Shown in pieces: positions 62,294-64,000 of a DNA stretch of 64,000 bases (position 1 is its first letter; every line of letters begins with the position of its first letter). A program made the position numbers and the translations under genes. The stretch covers positions 4,774,001 through 4,838,000 of the forward strand of contig CAUJLY010000002.1 of the NCBI GenBank assembly GCA_963281155.1, in the 5' to 3' direction. Below the pieces are notes generated by a model. It was not told the DNA's origin. It saw nothing but the letters and a program-made list of their open reading frames with translations, and ran no database searches. Source of the stretch: Rhabditophanes sp. KR3021 (lineage: Eukaryota; Nematoda; Chromadorea; Rhabditida; Alloionematidae).

Positions 62294-62542
62294 ATTAAAA
62301 CATTTAATAATCTCTTTAAACGGTCTGGTTGTCTTTATCATTTTACCCAAAACGAATGTCATCCCATTTTAGATGATTTAGAAGTATCGACTAAGCCAGG
62401 GCCGTGCCTTTATAACGAAATTCAGCTGTTTTTTGGTTCTATTTCAACACCTTCTGGCTATAAATGCAAAGCGAAGTATCTTCATCTTATGATTTTTAAC
62501 AAAATTTTGCTTTACCTTTATTACTCATTGATGTATGATTAA
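62294..62542 (+). pseudogene. Exon-like open stretch, unassigned
   Basis: After an acceptor (ATTTTTTAG) about 82 codons are open without an ATG near the beginning. The middle (DLEVSTKPGPCLYNEIQLFF) is not AT-driven and looks like protein. No family recognised and no partner exon found. It could be an isolated exon remnant. Confidence 0.25.
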
Positions 62543-62916
62543 ACTGATAACACAAATCCCAGACATTCTGCTACATTCCTCTATTGTAGCAATATCGATA
62601 ATTATATATTTAGTATGTCTTAATCTATTTCTCACCATATCTGCGCAAGATGACACTGGGAAGTATCATCAAACACATCTTGTACCTTTTAATAATATAA
62701 CAAACCATTCTTACTTGTATACTTCTCGATACTTGTTGTCTTATTAAATAGCTAGTCTCACTATCTATCAATAACACAAATCCTAGACATTCCGTTCAAA
62801 TTGTATTAGCATTAATCACCTCATTTATGTGCTGTTAACGTCATTTTTATTACATTTGTTGTGTACTTTCAGTTTCTCTTATACCCTAAGTATAACTTCA
62901 AATTATCTCAGCCGAA

Positions 62917-63441
62917 ATGGCATCTTCTTCAGCTCTTCCCGAAGATACAATTCAAGGAAAGTTATTATTACAGAAGCAACTAGCCGATCTTGTCAAAAAT
63001 CCTGTGGATGGATTTTCAGCCGGCTTAGTAGACGACAATGATATTTACCGCTGGGAAGTTTTGATAATTGGGCCACCAGAAACCATATACGAAGGCGGTT
63101 TCTTCAAAGCAATCTTAGAATTCCCAACAGCCTACCCACAACAACCTCCAAAGATGCGTTTTATTTCCGAGATGTGGCACCCTAATATTGATAAAAATGG
63201 ACACGTCTGTATAAGTATTCTCCATCAGGCTGGAGAAGATAGGTTCGGCTACGAAAGGCCTGAAGAACGTTGGTTGCCTGTTCATACGGTGGAAACAATC
63301 CTCATTAGTGTCATCTCAATGTTGGCAGACCCCAATTTTGAATCTCCTGCCAATGTGGATGCCGCCAAAATGCAAAGGGAGGATTACCCGGAATTCCGTA
63401 AAAGGGTTGCTCAGTGCGTCCGTAAAAGCCAAGAAGATTAA
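62917..63441 (+). CDS. UBE2G1: Ubiquitin-conjugating enzyme E2 G1-type (UBE2G1)
   Basis: Single exon, 174 residues. UBC fold with LQKQLADLVKNPVDGFSAGL at the N-terminus, RWEVLIIGPPETIYEGGFF, the HPN triad in MWHPNIDKNG, and the catalytic cysteine in GHVCISIL. After the cysteine comes the 13-residue acidic loop of the G1/G2/CDC34 class (HQAGEDRFGYE then RPEERW), then LPVHTVETILISVISML. Overall closeness to fly and human UBE2G1 is very high. This class builds Lys48 chains. In animals UBE2G1 works with cullin-RING ligases, while UBE2G2 is the ERAD enzyme; the NKNP-like N-terminus points to G1. Confidence 0.95.
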   Translation: MASSSALPEDTIQGKLLLQKQLADLVKNPVDGFSAGLVDDNDIYRWEVLIIGPPETIYEGGFFKAILEFPTAYPQQPPKMRFISEMWHPNIDKNGHVCISILHQAGEDRFGYERPEERWLPVHTVETILISVISMLADPNFESPANVDAAKMQREDYPEFRKRVAQCVRKSQED

Positions 63442-64000
63442 CCAAAAACCTTAATTTATGTGCGGTCAATTTTTTTATACTATCAAAAACCCCTCAGTGA
63501 ATACAAACAAAAAAGATATGGGCAGTAAAAGTTTCTTTTTCTTCTTGCTTCTATTTATTTTATAATTAATTAAAATTAATGTTTCAAATTGATTATAAAT
63601 TCCTCACATAACCAACCTTTCTTGAAGTCTTATTTGATTTTATTCATTCTTAAATTATTACTACATCCATTTCTCAAAATTAGTATCTCTGTCATTTCTC
63701 AAAACTAATACTTTTCTCATTTCTTAAAGGTATTATTATATTTATTCCTAAACGGTAGTATTTAATTTATTTCTTAACAGTATTATGTATTTATAATCTT
63801 TAATTGATTCATCGTCATTCAAAACCAATCAGTAACATATTTTAAGCAATCAGTAACATATTTTAAGCAATCAGTAACATATTTTAAGCAATCAGTAACA
63901 TATTTTAAGCAATCACTAATATATTTTAAGCAATCACTGATATATTTTAAACAATCACTAATATATTTAAACAATCAGTATTACATTTGAAGCAATCAGT
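63442..64000 (+). other. 3' region of UBE2G1 and downstream AT-rich sequence
   Basis: Non-coding sequence ending in a tandem repeat; short T-rich near-repeats (TTTCTCAAAATTAGTATC-like) at about 63670-63780 precede it. Confidence 0.4.
63826..64000 (+). repeat. 21-bp tandem repeat array, continues past the right edge
   Basis: At least eight copies of AATCAGTAACATATTTTAAGC. The first four are identical; later copies change to CACTAATATATTTTAAGC and CACTGATATATTTTAAAC forms, with one shortened copy. The recent identical copies at the left show active expansion there. Confidence 0.9.

Larger units (their letters stand above)
61570..62916. other. Spacer with repeats and gene fragments before UBE2G1
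   Basis: Contains a degenerate repeat at about 61825-61900 (unit like CTTAATCAAACTCAAATTAA), a Nup205-like fragment (61986-62276, minus) and an exon-like open stretch on the plus strand (62294-62542). An acceptor-like GTACTTTCAG lies at 62861-62870, 47 bases before the UBE2G1 ATG. Confidence 0.4.

Overview
The window is animal nuclear DNA. It is strongly AT-rich, its genes are split by very small GT-AG introns (mostly 36-48 nt), and coding lies on both strands. The gene set is metazoan: a p85-type PI3K regulatory subunit, a Graf-family BAR-PH-RhoGAP-SH3 protein, a TMEM200-like protein, BAF57/SMARCE1 and BAP31, plus a dead Tc1/mariner-type transposon. Small introns, occasional multi-kb introns and splice acceptors sitting just upstream of many start codons suggest a small-bodied protostome. 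A rotifer-like or copepod-like animal is my guess only; I cannot name the species.

Layout. 1-959: 5' part of a ZCCHC8-like gene (minus). 1965-4773: UFC1 and an R3H-domain protein (plus). 5447-6948: two membrane-protein genes on opposite strands whose exons are interleaved. 7294-7961: a tiny membrane protein and ribosomal protein L37. 8556-9995: PI3K regulatory subunit (minus). 10692-13201: Derlin-2-like and Ku70 (plus; Ku70 carries a one-base frameshift). 13363-13926: decayed coding fragments, one from a DEAD-box helicase. 14113-17388: MARCH6/TEB4 ubiquitin ligase (minus). 17389-19730: gene-poor, with repeats and a decayed exon. 19731-25108: TMEM200-like protein with two alternative first exons, a small mucin-like membrane protein, and an mARC-type molybdenum enzyme. 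25109-31237: AT-rich with no supported gene. 31238-49853: one 18.6-kb Graf gene with two introns above 6 kb. 50864-52672: BAP31 (minus). 54912-60439: MITD1-like, BAF57, PPCS and ARPC1. 60633-61569: internally deleted Tc1/mariner element. 61986-62276: orphan Nup205-like fragment. 62917-63441: UBE2G1-type E2. 63826-64000: a 21-bp tandem repeat running off the edge.

Several products belong to ER and ubiquitin-type pathways: Derlin, MARCH6 and UBE2G1 all act in ER-associated degradation, BAP31 is an ER cargo and quality-control protein, and UFC1 is the E2 for ufmylation, which also acts at the ER. They are not arranged as one cluster, so I read this as coincidence.

The most interesting signal is in splicing. 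In two unrelated genes (the R3H protein at 3368 and Graf at 40528) conserved reading frame can only be kept if a single G, lying between an acceptor and a perfect GTAAG donor (TTTTAG-G-GTAAG), is spliced in as a one-nucleotide exon. Both follow an upstream intron of exactly 45 nt. A third, weaker candidate is in a later Graf intron. Other points are the interleaved antisense gene pair, a GC-AG intron in UFC1, alternative first exons in TMEM200-like, and acceptor sites close to start codons that could be spliced-leader trans-splicing sites.
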